Shown here: positions 26,096 to 33,366 of the stretch, one piece after another
Position numbering within the stretch: the stretch's first letter is position 1
Layout of the letters: each line of letters starts with the position of its first letter
Origin: Massilia horti
GTDB lineage: Bacteria; Pseudomonadota; Gammaproteobacteria; Burkholderiales; Burkholderiaceae_D
Direction of reading: 5' to 3'
Assembly (NCBI RefSeq): GCF_004614195.1
Contig: NZ_SPUM01000048.1
Coordinates: forward strand, 1 to 38,303
Length of the DNA stretch: 38,303 bases
Notes under the pieces: generated by a model
Databases searched by the model: none
What the model was told of the DNA's origin: nothing
What the model saw: the letters and a program-made list of their open reading frames with translations, nothing else
Program-made: the position numbers and the translations under genes

Positions 26096-27463
26096 ATGGG
26101 TCGATTGTTCTGGAAGTTCTTCCTCTCGATCCTGCTGGCCCAGGTGGCGGCCACGGTCGCCATCGGCGGAACCATCTGGCTGCGCGACCGCGCGCACCGC
26201 GGCTCCGCGCCCACGCTCGACGCCGGGCCACCCGCGGAGGTGATGACCGGCGCCGCCGCAGTCACCCTGCGGCACGGCGGCATCGAAGCGCTTCGGGAAA
26301 TGCTCGGCGACTTGCAGCGCCCGGCGCTGTTTGTGCTCGACCCGAACGGCAAGGACATACTCGGGCGCCCGGTCTCGGACGAGCTGCGCAACCATGTCGA
26401 CCAGATGCTTGCGAGCGAGGGGGAGCGGCACGCCGTGCGCGCATTCACCGGCCCGGATGGCCAGCGCTACATCGCCTTTGTCCCGCGCGGCTACGAATTT
26501 GGCAGACCGGGACGCGAACCACAAGGACGTCTCGGCCCGCCAGGCGGTTCGCTCCCATTCGGCCACCATATCGGCCGCATCGCGCCGATCGTCGCGGCGG
26601 TGCTCGCGAGCCTGCTGTTCGCTGCCCTGCTGGCCTGGTATTTTGCCCGCCCAATCCGCGCGCTGCGCAGCGCATTCGAAGCTGCCGCCGCCGGCGACCT
26701 CGCGCCGCGCTTTGCCGCTGCCAGTGGCGCCCAACGCGATGAACTGGCCGACCTTGGCCGCGACTTCGACCGCATGAGTGCCCAACTGCGCTCGCTGATG
26801 GACGGCCAGCGCCGGCTGCTGCACGACGTATCGCACGAACTGCGCTCGCCGCTGGCGCGTTTGCAGGCGGCGATTGGACTGGCGCATCAGCAGCCGGAAA
26901 AAGTGGCCGCATCGCTGGAACGGATCGAACGCGAGAGCATGCGCATGGACCGGCTGGTCGGTGAATTGCTGACGCTCTCGCGCCTGGAGTCCTCGCCCAA
27001 GGTTCCGCGAACCGAAACCATTGACGTGGCAGAAATGATCGAGCAGATCGCGGACGACGCCCGTTTCGAGGCCGGGCAAACCGACGCCGCAATTCTGGTG
27101 GACGTGGTCCCCGGCGCGCTGGTGCGCGGCGCCCCGGACCTGCTGTGGCGCGCGATCGAGAACGTGGTGCGCAACGCCATCAAGCACGGCGGCGAGGCCG
27201 GCGTCCAGATCGCACTGCGGCGCGATCCACACTTCGTGCATATCGAAGTGCTCGACCGCGGCCCGGGCATCGACGATGCAGACCTGCCGTCGATCTTCCA
27301 GCCCTTTTTCCGCTCCAATCCCCAGTCCAACAATGTGGACGGCCACGGGCTGGGCCTGGCCATCGCGCAGCGTGTCGTGCAGGCGCACGAGGGCAAAATC
27401 ATGGCCGCCAACCGCTCGGCCGGCGGATTGTGCGTGACAATCTCGCTGCCATTGGCCAGCTAG
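26096..27463 (+). CDS. cpxA: CpxA-like sensor histidine kinase
   Basis: A 455-residue inner-membrane kinase and presumed partner of the adjacent CpxR. The first span is about 6-28, a periplasmic sensor domain runs 29-160, the second span is about 162-184, a HAMP region follows (185-235), then HisKA with His247 in HDVSHELRSPLARLQ. The ATPase domain has the N-box NVVRNAIKHG (Asn360), DRGPGID (Asp387) and GHGLGLAIAQ. The periplasmic part contains a Gly/Pro-rich stretch (about 134-156) not obviously found in E. coli CpxA. It starts two bases after the cpxR stop, indicating one operon. Confidence 0.9.
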   Translation: MGRLFWKFFLSILLAQVAATVAIGGTIWLRDRAHRGSAPTLDAGPPAEVMTGAAAVTLRHGGIEALREMLGDLQRPALFVLDPNGKDILGRPVSDELRNHVDQMLASEGERHAVRAFTGPDGQRYIAFVPRGYEFGRPGREPQGRLGPPGGSLPFGHHIGRIAPIVAAVLASLLFAALLAWYFARPIRALRSAFEAAAAGDLAPRFAAASGAQRDELADLGRDFDRMSAQLRSLMDGQRRLLHDVSHELRSPLARLQAAIGLAHQQPEKVAASLERIERESMRMDRLVGELLTLSRLESSPKVPRTETIDVAEMIEQIADDARFEAGQTDAAILVDVVPGALVRGAPDLLWRAIENVVRNAIKHGGEAGVQIALRRDPHFVHIEVLDRGPGIDDADLPSIFQPFFRSNPQSNNVDGHGLGLAIAQRVVQAHEGKIMAANRSAGGLCVTISLPLAS

Positions 27464-27520
27464 CGGGTGGCGAGCGAGGTGGGTGGAAACGGTTGCGGCA
27501 CCGCTACATCAAACAAGCAA

Positions 27521-27904
27521 TCAACTGCGATCAATAATCCTATTAATCTTGCCGTTCGCAAAGGAGAACTCGCTAGTGCCGTTCAGGTTCAGGACAGTCC
27601 CTGCCTGCGGTCCACCCGGTATATCGATCGCGAGTCGCCCTCGATAAGCAATTTCGGCGATCGCTTCATTTTCGGTGAGCTCAAGCCCAGTGACACGTTG
27701 CTCCCTTTCGACGAACAGCCCCTTGGAACCCTCCGCCAATCTTCGAAACTCTTCCAGCCCATCCGCGCGAGCGGTGAGTTCGCCGCTGGAATAGTTCTCA
27801 AAGCGTATGTCTTCGGCAATAAGCTCGAACATGCGTTCGAGATCAAATGCGTTGTAGGCAGCGATATATTGGTTTATCAGGTCTTCCGGGTCATAAGCTC
27901 GCAT
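27521..27904 (-). CDS. SnoaL/NTF2-like small protein
   Basis: A 127-residue protein with the look of the SnoaL-like (NTF2 fold) family: YDPEDLINQYIAAYNAFDLE at the start, a helix-then-sheet pattern, MFELIAEDIRFEN, and a closing strand FANGKINRIIDRS. Members include enzymes and ligand-binding proteins, and no function can be assigned here. ATG 27904 (MRAYDPEDL) is preferred because GAAGG lies seven bases upstream; an in-frame ATG at 27940 adds 12 residues with poor ribosome-binding sequence. The base composition is visibly more AT-rich than the neighbours, which may mean recent acquisition. It converges on cpxA. Confidence 0.75.
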   Translation of the reverse strand: MRAYDPEDLINQYIAAYNAFDLERMFELIAEDIRFENYSSGELTARADGLEEFRRLAEGSKGLFVEREQRVTGLELTENEAIAEIAYRGRLAIDIPGGPQAGTVLNLNGTSEFSFANGKINRIIDRS

Positions 27905-28017
27905 ATTTACCTTCGCGGGTGTTGAAGAAGTGACATCCAAGCAAACAGAATACCAGCTAGCGTTCTTCTAAAACTACGTACATTCTCACCCGCGCATGAG
28001 ATCTGTTAAATATCTTG

Positions 28018-30372
28018 CTAGCGTCCGTACCAATAGCGACCGTGCTCGCTGCGATATGCGCGCACCTCGACGCTGTCGCCGAAATCCAGCATGACCGCAC
28101 CCGACTCGTCGGTGCGCAGGCGGCTGATGCCCAGCGCGCCGTAACGTTCGTACACCTGCTTCTTCGGGTGATGGTAACGATTGCGATACCCGACCTGGAA
28201 CACGGCCAGCGACGGCTGTACCGCCTGCAAGAACGCCAGCGTCGACGAGGTGCCGCTGCCGTGGTGCGGCGCCAACAGCACGTCGGCCTTCAGCTTGTCC
28301 CGCGCGGTTAGCACCAACTGCGCTTCCTGCGCTTTTTCGATGTCGGCCGCGAGCAGCATCACACGCCTGGTTCCTGCCACCCGCAGCGTGCAACCGCGGG
28401 CATTCGACTTGAGGCGTGGGTTGTCATAGCTCGCCATCGACGGTTGCAGCATTTCGAAGTCCACCCCGTCCCAGCGCCAGCGCTGGCCGGCCATGCAGCG
28501 CACGTGCTTTGGCGCCGCGCGCACGATCGGATTTCTTGGCCAAAGCGACGACGAGACCCAGCCGACACGCACGGTATCCAGCAGCGTCAGCGCCCCGCCG
28601 GAATGGTCGGTGTCGCTGTGCGTGACGATCATTCCGTCCAGCTCCGCGATACCACGCGCCTTCAGATACGGGCCGATCACGCGATTGCCGCCGTTCGAAT
28701 TGCCGCCATAGAGAGGCCCGGTGTCGTACAACAAGCGGTGGCTGCTGGTTTCGATCAGCAGCGCCATGCCCTGCCCCACGTCGAAAGCGATGACGCTGAA
28801 CTGGCCCTGCGGCGGATGCGCTGGCAACTGGGTGAACAGGGGCAGCCAGGCAGCGGCTCCCGCCCAACGATGCGGCCAGCCGCGCGGGGCCAACACCCAG
28901 AAAGTGCCGGCCAGCGCCAGCACGAACATCCACCAGGGCGGCACCGGAGCGCTCCATATCGCCAGCGGCAGCTCGGCCATCCACTTGAGCAGGTGCGCTA
29001 GCTGTTCGACGGCGAAATGGGCCGCCGTTAGAAGCCACACCGATAGCGGCGCCGGAAGCAAGCTGCCGGCCAGCGCCAGCGGCGTCACGACAAAGCTCAC
29101 CAGCGGAATCGCGACCGCGTTGGCGAGCGGGCTGACGAGCGACACCTGCGCGAACAACAGCATCGTAAGCGGCACCAGGCCAACAGTAACCGCGTACTGG
29201 GTGCGCGCGCCAAGGCGCAGCGATGAGCGAAAGCCCTCCCGCACGCCTTCGATGCGGCCGACACTCGCGTACAGGATCACCGCCACCGCGCCGAACGACA
29301 GCCAGAACCCCGGCCACATCATCGCCCAGGGATCGAGCAGCACGACGATGCCGAGCGCCGAACATAGCACATGCGATACGCTGGTGATACGCCCGAGCCA
29401 GAGCGCAGCCGCGACAACGCTGAGCATATACAGCGTGCGCTGCGCCGGCACACCGAAGCCGGCCAGCAGTACGTACAAGAGCGCGGCGCCGGCGCCTGCC
29501 AGTGCTGCGACCTTCTGTGCCGGCAGCAGCAGGGGCAGCTGCGCTTTCGTGAAAAACGATCTGCGCCAGAGTGTCGATACGCCAAACGCGACAAAGCCGG
29601 CGATCATCGTTATATGTAGTCCAGAGATGGATATGAGGTGTGAAATTCCCGTGCGGTTGAAGACCGTCCAGTCAGATTGATCGATCCCGCGCTGGTCGCC
29701 GATCACCAGTGCGACGATGACGCTGGCATAAGGCTTGCCAGGCAGCGCTTGCAGGATGCGCGACCGCAGGGCAGCGCGGCAGCGTTCGACCACATTGCCG
29801 AAACTGGGGACAAAGGCGTCAAGGCGGTGATTGCCGCGATCTTGCCGCACGTAGCCGGTCGCGCGCACGCCCTGCTCGAGGAGCCACACTTCGTAGTCGA
29901 AACCGTACGGGTTCGCGTAGCCGTGCGGCCGCTGCAGCCGCACCGTCAGCTGCCAGCGCTCGCCGGGCTGCACATCGCCCGCCTGGTGCGCATCGCCTCG
30001 CCCATACCACGACAACGCCACGCGCGCCGGGACCACAGCGGTAGCAGGCGCTAGCACCTTCTCCACCGCGAAGTTATAGCGTGCGCCCTGATCGAAGCGG
30101 TAAGGCAGGCTGTCTACGGTGCCGATCAGCGTAATGTCGCGGCCCTCATCGTCCTTCGACAACTGATCGACTAGGGCCAGATGGGCAAACAGGGCCGCCC
30201 AGGCAAAACCCAGCAGGGCGCCGGCGCAGGCAGCGCGCGCCGCACCGTGCAGGATCAGGAGGAAGGCGACGGCCAGGACGATGCACGCGACGCTCACCGC
30301 ATGAGCCGGTAGTTCGGCGCAGGTTTGCAGGAAAGAGGCGCCGACGACAAAGCCGAGGATCGCGCAGCGCAT
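28018..30372 (-). CDS. comEC: DNA internalisation competence protein ComEC/Rec2
   Basis: A 784-residue polytopic inner-membrane protein forming the channel for single-stranded DNA entry in natural transformation. An N-terminal DUF4131-type region is followed by the Competence domain with many spans (for example GDQRGIDQSDWTVFNRTGIS and LISISGLHITMIAGF). A C-terminal metallo-beta-lactamase domain has DVGQGMALLIETSS, THSDTDHSGGALTLL and LLAPHHGSGTSST. The ATG at 30372 (MRCAILGFVVG) is used; a TTG at 30408 is in frame but falls in a relic of an immunity gene. No other competence genes are in the window. Confidence 0.93.
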   Translation of the reverse strand: MRCAILGFVVGASFLQTCAELPAHAVSVACIVLAVAFLLILHGAARAACAGALLGFAWAALFAHLALVDQLSKDDEGRDITLIGTVDSLPYRFDQGARYNFAVEKVLAPATAVVPARVALSWYGRGDAHQAGDVQPGERWQLTVRLQRPHGYANPYGFDYEVWLLEQGVRATGYVRQDRGNHRLDAFVPSFGNVVERCRAALRSRILQALPGKPYASVIVALVIGDQRGIDQSDWTVFNRTGISHLISISGLHITMIAGFVAFGVSTLWRRSFFTKAQLPLLLPAQKVAALAGAGAALLYVLLAGFGVPAQRTLYMLSVVAAALWLGRITSVSHVLCSALGIVVLLDPWAMMWPGFWLSFGAVAVILYASVGRIEGVREGFRSSLRLGARTQYAVTVGLVPLTMLLFAQVSLVSPLANAVAIPLVSFVVTPLALAGSLLPAPLSVWLLTAAHFAVEQLAHLLKWMAELPLAIWSAPVPPWWMFVLALAGTFWVLAPRGWPHRWAGAAAWLPLFTQLPAHPPQGQFSVIAFDVGQGMALLIETSSHRLLYDTGPLYGGNSNGGNRVIGPYLKARGIAELDGMIVTHSDTDHSGGALTLLDTVRVGWVSSSLWPRNPIVRAAPKHVRCMAGQRWRWDGVDFEMLQPSMASYDNPRLKSNARGCTLRVAGTRRVMLLAADIEKAQEAQLVLTARDKLKADVLLAPHHGSGTSSTLAFLQAVQPSLAVFQVGYRNRYHHPKKQVYERYGALGISRLRTDESGAVMLDFGDSVEVRAYRSEHGRYWYGR

Positions 30373-30401
30373 GGCGGAAGGTTTTCGTTGTCCTGGGCCT
30401 G

Positions 30402-30473
30402 TCAGCAAACGGCCGTAGCCGGAAGGGACAATACCAGCAACAGCGACTTGAAGGGGCGGGTTACGTCAACTCC
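30402..30473 (-). pseudogene. Relic 5' end of a third Tli4-like immunity gene
   Basis: On the minus strand GGAGTTGAC (30465-30473) is identical to the leader before the immunity gene at 31609. It is followed by codons V-T-R-P-F-K-S-L-L-L-V-L-S-L-P and then a stop at 30402. The intact paralogue reads M-R-R-S-F-K-S-L-P-L-A-L-F-A-L. The start codon has become GTA and the frame ends after 20 codons, 30 bp before comEC. The bases further upstream (CCTGAT, then TGC and ATCCACAA) also match the spacer between the two intact paralogues. Confidence 0.8.
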
Positions 30474-30499
30474 CGAGGCTTGTGGATCTCCGAGCAGTA

Positions 30500-31609
30500 T
30501 CAGGTCCCGAGAGGCGGCAGGCTTGGTTCAGCCCGCGCAACCGGCTTGGGAGGATTCGTGGGGCGCACCCGGAGACTGGATGAAATCTTGTCCCAGAGCG
30601 CCAGCAAAGCCACTTCCGACATGCTCGACTGGAGCGGTTTTCCTCCGGCGTGGGGATTCATGCCCGTGTCCAACTCCAACGCCAACAATGGCGCATACAC
30701 ATCATCCTGTTTCCCTTGCATCTCCCACTGGAAGCTATATGTGACCGCAAGGTTCAGCTCCCGCGCTTTGAACGCCACTTCTTCACCTTGCAGCCCATTG
30801 AGCGTCCGTTCGCCTTTTCGCAAGGTACTGAAAGCCGCTTGAAGAAAGATCGGGAATTGATCAGTCGCCTTGGCATCCCGGGCGATAAGGCCTTCACCCG
30901 GTTTGGCTCCGCTTATGGTTGAAAATCCGATTCCCAAATCAGGATGCCCCGGCAAACCGGCGAACATTGTGACGCTTTCGTGGTGGTCCGCCGTAAGCGG
31001 ATCACGGATAAAGCCGCCATTGATGCAAAATCCAGGCTCCGCAGGAACTTCGTCCTGTAAGCGCGGTTCGATCTGGGAAATCAATAGGGCTACGTCCCCG
31101 ACCAGTTTGGGATCGTACAGCGATGCGCTCACATCAAAGGTCACGCCATTCTTGTGCAAATAGCCATCGATGGCAACGTTCTCGCTATAGACGCGCTGCT
31201 CGTTTTCTATCAAGTAGCCCCGTTCCCGCCCGTGGATCAGAATCCTCCCCCTCGCGCCATTCGCATTCACATCTCGCGTCGACTCCAGGTTCTCGCGACC
31301 AAGCTCATTCTGCTTCTGCTTCAGTTCAGCCTCGCGTAGGGCGATGCGCGCCGCGAACTCCGCATCCGACTCGCGACGCATCGTGATATCGAACCCGTCC
31401 ACAGATGCCTGCGTCAGCGTCACCTCCGCCGTTTCGGGCACGTCGATGAGAATCCTGCCAACGCACACCGTTTTCATCTTCGCGGTCATCTTGGCCACCA
31501 TCTTTCTGTCTTGCGTGCCCTGCACCGCTCTGAAAATGAAAATCCCGAGTAGTACAAGAGCGGCTAGAGCGAACAATGCCAGTGGCAGCGACTTAAAGGA
31601 ACGCCTCAC
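30500..31609 (-). CDS. Tli4-like T6SS immunity protein (short paralogue)
   Basis: A 369-residue membrane-anchored immunity protein of the Tli4 family, expected to neutralise the Tle4-like phospholipase in the periplasm. An N-terminal hydrophobic anchor (about 5-26) precedes the conserved body: KTVCVGRILIDVPETAEVTL, ESDAEFAARIALREAELKQ, PGFCINGGFIRDPLTADHHE and FSTLRKGERTLNGLQGEEV. It is about 85-90% identical by eye to residues 1-369 of its upstream paralogue and stops exactly where that protein's C-terminal modules begin. The start is GTG 31609, chosen because GGAG lies five bases upstream and the N-terminus then aligns with the paralogue; a TTG at 31642 is also in frame. Confidence 0.83.
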   Translation of the reverse strand: MRRSFKSLPLALFALAALVLLGIFIFRAVQGTQDRKMVAKMTAKMKTVCVGRILIDVPETAEVTLTQASVDGFDITMRRESDAEFAARIALREAELKQKQNELGRENLESTRDVNANGARGRILIHGRERGYLIENEQRVYSENVAIDGYLHKNGVTFDVSASLYDPKLVGDVALLISQIEPRLQDEVPAEPGFCINGGFIRDPLTADHHESVTMFAGLPGHPDLGIGFSTISGAKPGEGLIARDAKATDQFPIFLQAAFSTLRKGERTLNGLQGEEVAFKARELNLAVTYSFQWEMQGKQDDVYAPLLALELDTGMNPHAGGKPLQSSMSEVALLALWDKISSSLRVRPTNPPKPVARAEPSLPPLGT

Positions 31610-31644
31610 GTCAACTCCAAAAGGTTGTTGATTTCGATGCAAAA

Positions 31645-31971
31645 TCAGGCGGACGACTTGGGAGCTTCAGGATTGTTCCCGCCGTCGGGCGCGGAAGGCT
31701 CAGGGCCGGGCGCTTGCGCATAACGTACCAGTTGCCACTGGCTTCGTCGCTGGATCACCTCGGGGCCTGCGGATTTCCCGAACGCTCGGGGCGGTAATTT
31801 GAAGGTCGCCACAGGCAAAAAGCTTCCTTGGGCAAACCAGCGCGTGCCATCGAGTGCCTGGGAATCCTCGCAGCGCCACCATCCACTGGCTGGGCAAGGA
31901 CTCCCTGTCTTGACGTAGCTTCCGATCGGCGCGGCAGGTCCCCCTGAACTTGCGTGCTGTTGGTCCGTCAT
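31645..31971 (-). CDS. Possible internal start giving a 108-residue single-module protein
   Basis: Inside the longer immunity gene, codon 466 is an ATG (31971) preceded by AAGGAAATGCG, a good Shine-Dalgarno at six to seven bases. Translation from here would give MTDQQHASSGG followed by one complete CPxSGWWxC module. This may be a second product of the same gene or the trace of a formerly separate gene now fused to the immunity body. Nothing here shows that it is used. Confidence 0.35.
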   Translation of the reverse strand: MTDQQHASSGGPAAPIGSYVKTGSPCPASGWWRCEDSQALDGTRWFAQGSFLPVATFKLPPRAFGKSAGPEVIQRRSQWQLVRYAQAPGPEPSAPDGGNNPEAPKSSA

Positions 31972-33366
31972 CGCATTTCCTTGCGTGCTGCTTGACGGCG
32001 CCAGCACAACCGGCGACGGCGTCCTTGGACGGCTACGTTTGTCTACCAGCTCCCAAGTTGTCGCTACCTTGCTTTCATAACTAGGCTGGATTCCCTTAAG
32101 CTTTTCCCACAATGTCTGTGGCGGCAGGAGGAGCGCCTGCGGCATTCGCTGCCCCTTTTTCAGAAACTGTCGCTGCCCGCCCAGGACACCGACCCCGTCC
32201 CCGCCTTGGTTGCATAACCACCAACCGCTCTGTGGGCACGTATCGCCTGCCGATGCATGGGTCCCGAGAGGTGGCAGGCTTGGCTCAGCCTGCGCAACCT
32301 GCTTGGGGGGACTCGCCGTGCGCACCCGGAGACTGGATGAAATCTTGTCCCAGAGATCTAGCAACGCCACTTCCGACATGCTCGACTGGAGCGGCTTTCC
32401 TCCGGCACGAGGATTCCGGCCGGCGCCCAGCTCCAATGTCAGCACCGGTGCATAAACGTCATCCTGTTTCCCTTGCATCTCCCATCGGAAGCTATATGTG
32501 ACCGCGAAATTCGCCTCCCGCGCTTTAAACGCCACTTCTTCACCCGGCAGCCCATTGAGCGTCCGTTCGCCTTTTCGCAAGGTGCTGAAAGCCGCCCTAA
32601 GAAACAACGGGAATTGTTCCTCCGCCTTGGCATCTCGAGCGATAAGGCCTTCGTCCGGTTTGGTTCCGCTCAACGTGGAAAATACGATTCCCAAATCGGG
32701 GTGCCCCGGCAATCCGGCGAACATCGTGACGCTTTCATGTTGGTCCGCAGTCAACGGATCACGGATAAAGCCGCCATTGATGCAAAATCCAGGCTGCGCA
32801 GGAACCTCATCCTGTAAGCGCGGCTCGATTTGGGCAATCAGGCGAGCAACGTTCCCGACCAGCTTCGGATCGTACCCCGTTGAGATCAGGTCGAAGCTAA
32901 CGCCATTCTTGTGTGCATAGCCATCTATGGCAACGTTCTCGCTATAGACGCGCTGCTCGTTTTTGATCAAATAGGTCCGTTCCCGCCCGTGGATCAGAAT
33001 CCGTCCCGCTAGGCCATTCACATTCACATCCCGCGCCGACTCCAGGTTCTTGCGACCAAGCTCGTTCTGCTTCTCCTTCAGTTCAGCCTCGCGTAAGGCG
33101 ATGCGCGCCGCGAACTGCGCCTCCGACTCGCGACGCATCGTGATGTCGAACCCGTCCACAGATGCCTGCGTCAGCGTCACCTCCGCCGTTTCAGGCACAT
33201 CGATGAGAAGCCTGCCAACGCACACCGTTTTCATTTTCTCGGTCATCTTCGCCACCATCTTTCTGTCTTGCGTGCCCTGCACCGCATTGAGAATGAAAAG
33301 CCCGAGTAGTACCAAGGCGGCCAAAGCGAGCAACGCCGCCGCAAGTTTGCATGCGGCCCGCTTCAT
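31645..33366 (-). CDS. Tli4-like T6SS immunity protein with two C-terminal CPxSGWWxC modules
   Basis: A 573-residue protein. Residues 8-28 form a membrane anchor; residues 35-369 are a Tli4-type immunity body (VCVGRLLIDVPETAEVTLTQ, PGFCINGGFIRDPLTADQHE, FSTLRKGERTLNGLPGEEV). Two related modules that I do not recognise follow, at 376-442 (CPQSGWWLC, LPPQTLWEKLKG, WELV) and 490-548 (CPASGWWRC, LPPRAFGKSAG, WQLV), joined by a Pro/Ser-rich linker. Each module has paired cysteines eight residues apart and a Trp-rich core. An in-frame ATG at 31971 with AAGGA ahead of it could start module 2 alone. The gene's ATG overlaps the effector stop (ATGA), the usual arrangement for effector-immunity pairs. 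Confidence 0.83.
   Translation of the reverse strand: MKRAACKLAAALLALAALVLLGLFILNAVQGTQDRKMVAKMTEKMKTVCVGRLLIDVPETAEVTLTQASVDGFDITMRRESEAQFAARIALREAELKEKQNELGRKNLESARDVNVNGLAGRILIHGRERTYLIKNEQRVYSENVAIDGYAHKNGVSFDLISTGYDPKLVGNVARLIAQIEPRLQDEVPAQPGFCINGGFIRDPLTADQHESVTMFAGLPGHPDLGIVFSTLSGTKPDEGLIARDAKAEEQFPLFLRAAFSTLRKGERTLNGLPGEEVAFKAREANFAVTYSFRWEMQGKQDDVYAPVLTLELGAGRNPRAGGKPLQSSMSEVALLDLWDKISSSLRVRTASPPKQVAQAEPSLPPLGTHASAGDTCPQSGWWLCNQGGDGVGVLGGQRQFLKKGQRMPQALLLPPQTLWEKLKGIQPSYESKVATTWELVDKRSRPRTPSPVVLAPSSSTQGNAMTDQQHASSGGPAAPIGSYVKTGSPCPASGWWRCEDSQALDGTRWFAQGSFLPVATFKLPPRAFGKSAGPEVIQRRSQWQLVRYAQAPGPEPSAPDGGNNPEAPKSSA

Noticed and set aside
31610..31642. TTG start for the short immunity gene at 31642.
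   Set aside because: No ribosome-binding site precedes it, whereas GTG 31609 has GGAG at the right distance and aligns with the paralogue's N-terminus.
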